5,157 bases of DNA from Flavobacteriaceae bacterium (lineage in GTDB: Bacteria; Bacteroidota; Bacteroidia; Flavobacteriales; Flavobacteriaceae): positions 1 through 5,157 of the forward strand of contig JAIEMH010000098.1 of NCBI GenBank assembly GCA_019752245.1. The letters run 5' to 3'. Of this stretch, positions 4,925 to 5,157 are shown one piece after another. Made by a program: the position numbers and the translations under genes. Each line of letters starts with the position of its first letter. Positions within the stretch are counted from its first letter, which is position 1. Under the pieces are notes generated by a model, which was not told the DNA's origin, ran no database searches, and saw only the letters and a list, made by a program, of their open reading frames with translations.

Positions 4925-5157
4925 AAGCAACTATTTTTTTCCTTTGATTTAGTATTGTTTGTGCTATAACTGACAAAGTTATTGTGAGTAAAGCACCAAT
5001 AAAATTTAGCCATAAGAAACTGACTACATCTAAATAATAGATGAAGAAAATTAATAATTGACTTACTACAGCACTGTAAAAAATGGCATTGGCTTTAATA
5101 ACAACAACAAAAACAATACAACAACAAAATTTTAACAAAAACAACAACAGAAACAAC
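4923..5157 (-). CDS. C-terminal fragment of a membrane transporter, probably sodium:solute symporter family
   Basis: This frame is open from the right edge to the TAA at 4923-4925, so only the last 78 or so codons are visible; the TTG near the edge is not a credible start. About 60 residues from the C-terminus lies a hydrophobic segment with IFYSAVVSQLLIFFIYYLD, then a second with VSFLWLNFIGALLTITLSVI, and a short basic tail (NQRKKIVA) that is probably cytoplasmic. The FLWLNxxG pattern in the last helix is reminiscent of the C-termini of flavobacterial SSS (SLC5-like) symporters, which couple Na+ to uptake of sugars, amino acids or similar solutes. The substrate cannot be inferred. The stretch next to the edge is made of odd Val/Cys/Leu/Phe repeats from a GTT-rich tract and may not be reliable. 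Convergent with DUF2911, 55 bp between stop codons. Confidence 0.6.
   Translation of the reverse strand, partial: LFLLLFLLKFCCCIVFVVVIKANAIFYSAVVSQLLIFFIYYLDVVSFLWLNFIGALLTITLSVIAQTILNQRKKIVA

Noticed and set aside
4819..5013. 64-codon minus-strand open frame spanning the terminator
   Set aside because: It crosses the terminator hairpin and overlaps the symporter-like frame and the DUF2911 3' end; its translation shows no family features.

Overview
The window comes from a low-GC bacterium that is very probably a member of the Bacteroidota, most likely Flavobacteriaceae. The evidence is the strong A+T bias, TAnnTTTG-type promoter boxes, start codons that mostly lack a Shine-Dalgarno sequence, a secreted DUF2911 protein whose signal peptide ends in A-Q, and protein sequences that resemble Flavobacterium homologues. 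No database search was possible, so family assignments rest on recognised motifs.

Layout. Positions 1-3875 hold four genes on the minus strand. In transcription order they are an SRPBCC ligand-binding-type protein (3408-3875), a short-chain dehydrogenase/reductase-like protein (2705-3403), a class I CPD photolyase (1332-2618), and a second, divergent photolyase/cryptochrome homologue (1-1234) whose C-terminus is cut by the window edge. The first two genes are 4 bp apart. The later gaps are 86 and 97 bp and are filled with short phased repeats and an inverted repeat. A 137-bp divergent intergenic region (3876-4012) carries a probable promoter for each direction and a 30-bp inverted repeat placed like an operator for the photolyase cluster. 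On the plus strand, 4013-4867 encodes an exported DUF2911 protein with a helical, TPR-like C-terminus, followed by a strong hairpin-T-tract terminator (4888-4924). A convergent minus-strand gene fragment (4923-5157) encodes the C-terminal membrane segments of a transporter, probably of the sodium:solute symporter family.

How the genes work together. The minus-strand cluster looks like a light-stress or DNA-repair unit. The photolyase keeps every canonical catalytic, substrate-contact and electron-transfer residue I could check, so it should repair UV-induced cyclobutane dimers. Its neighbour keeps the fold but has lost most CPD-contact residues and two of the three tryptophans of the photoreduction chain, which suggests another substrate or a sensory or structural role. 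The SDR-like protein has Val where the family's catalytic Tyr should be. I see no complete novel system such as a defence island, CRISPR array or mobile element. The points most worth a second look are the two divergent enzymes in one cluster and the repeated TTAAACA-type palindromes beside them. DUF2911 and the symporter fragment look unrelated to the cluster.
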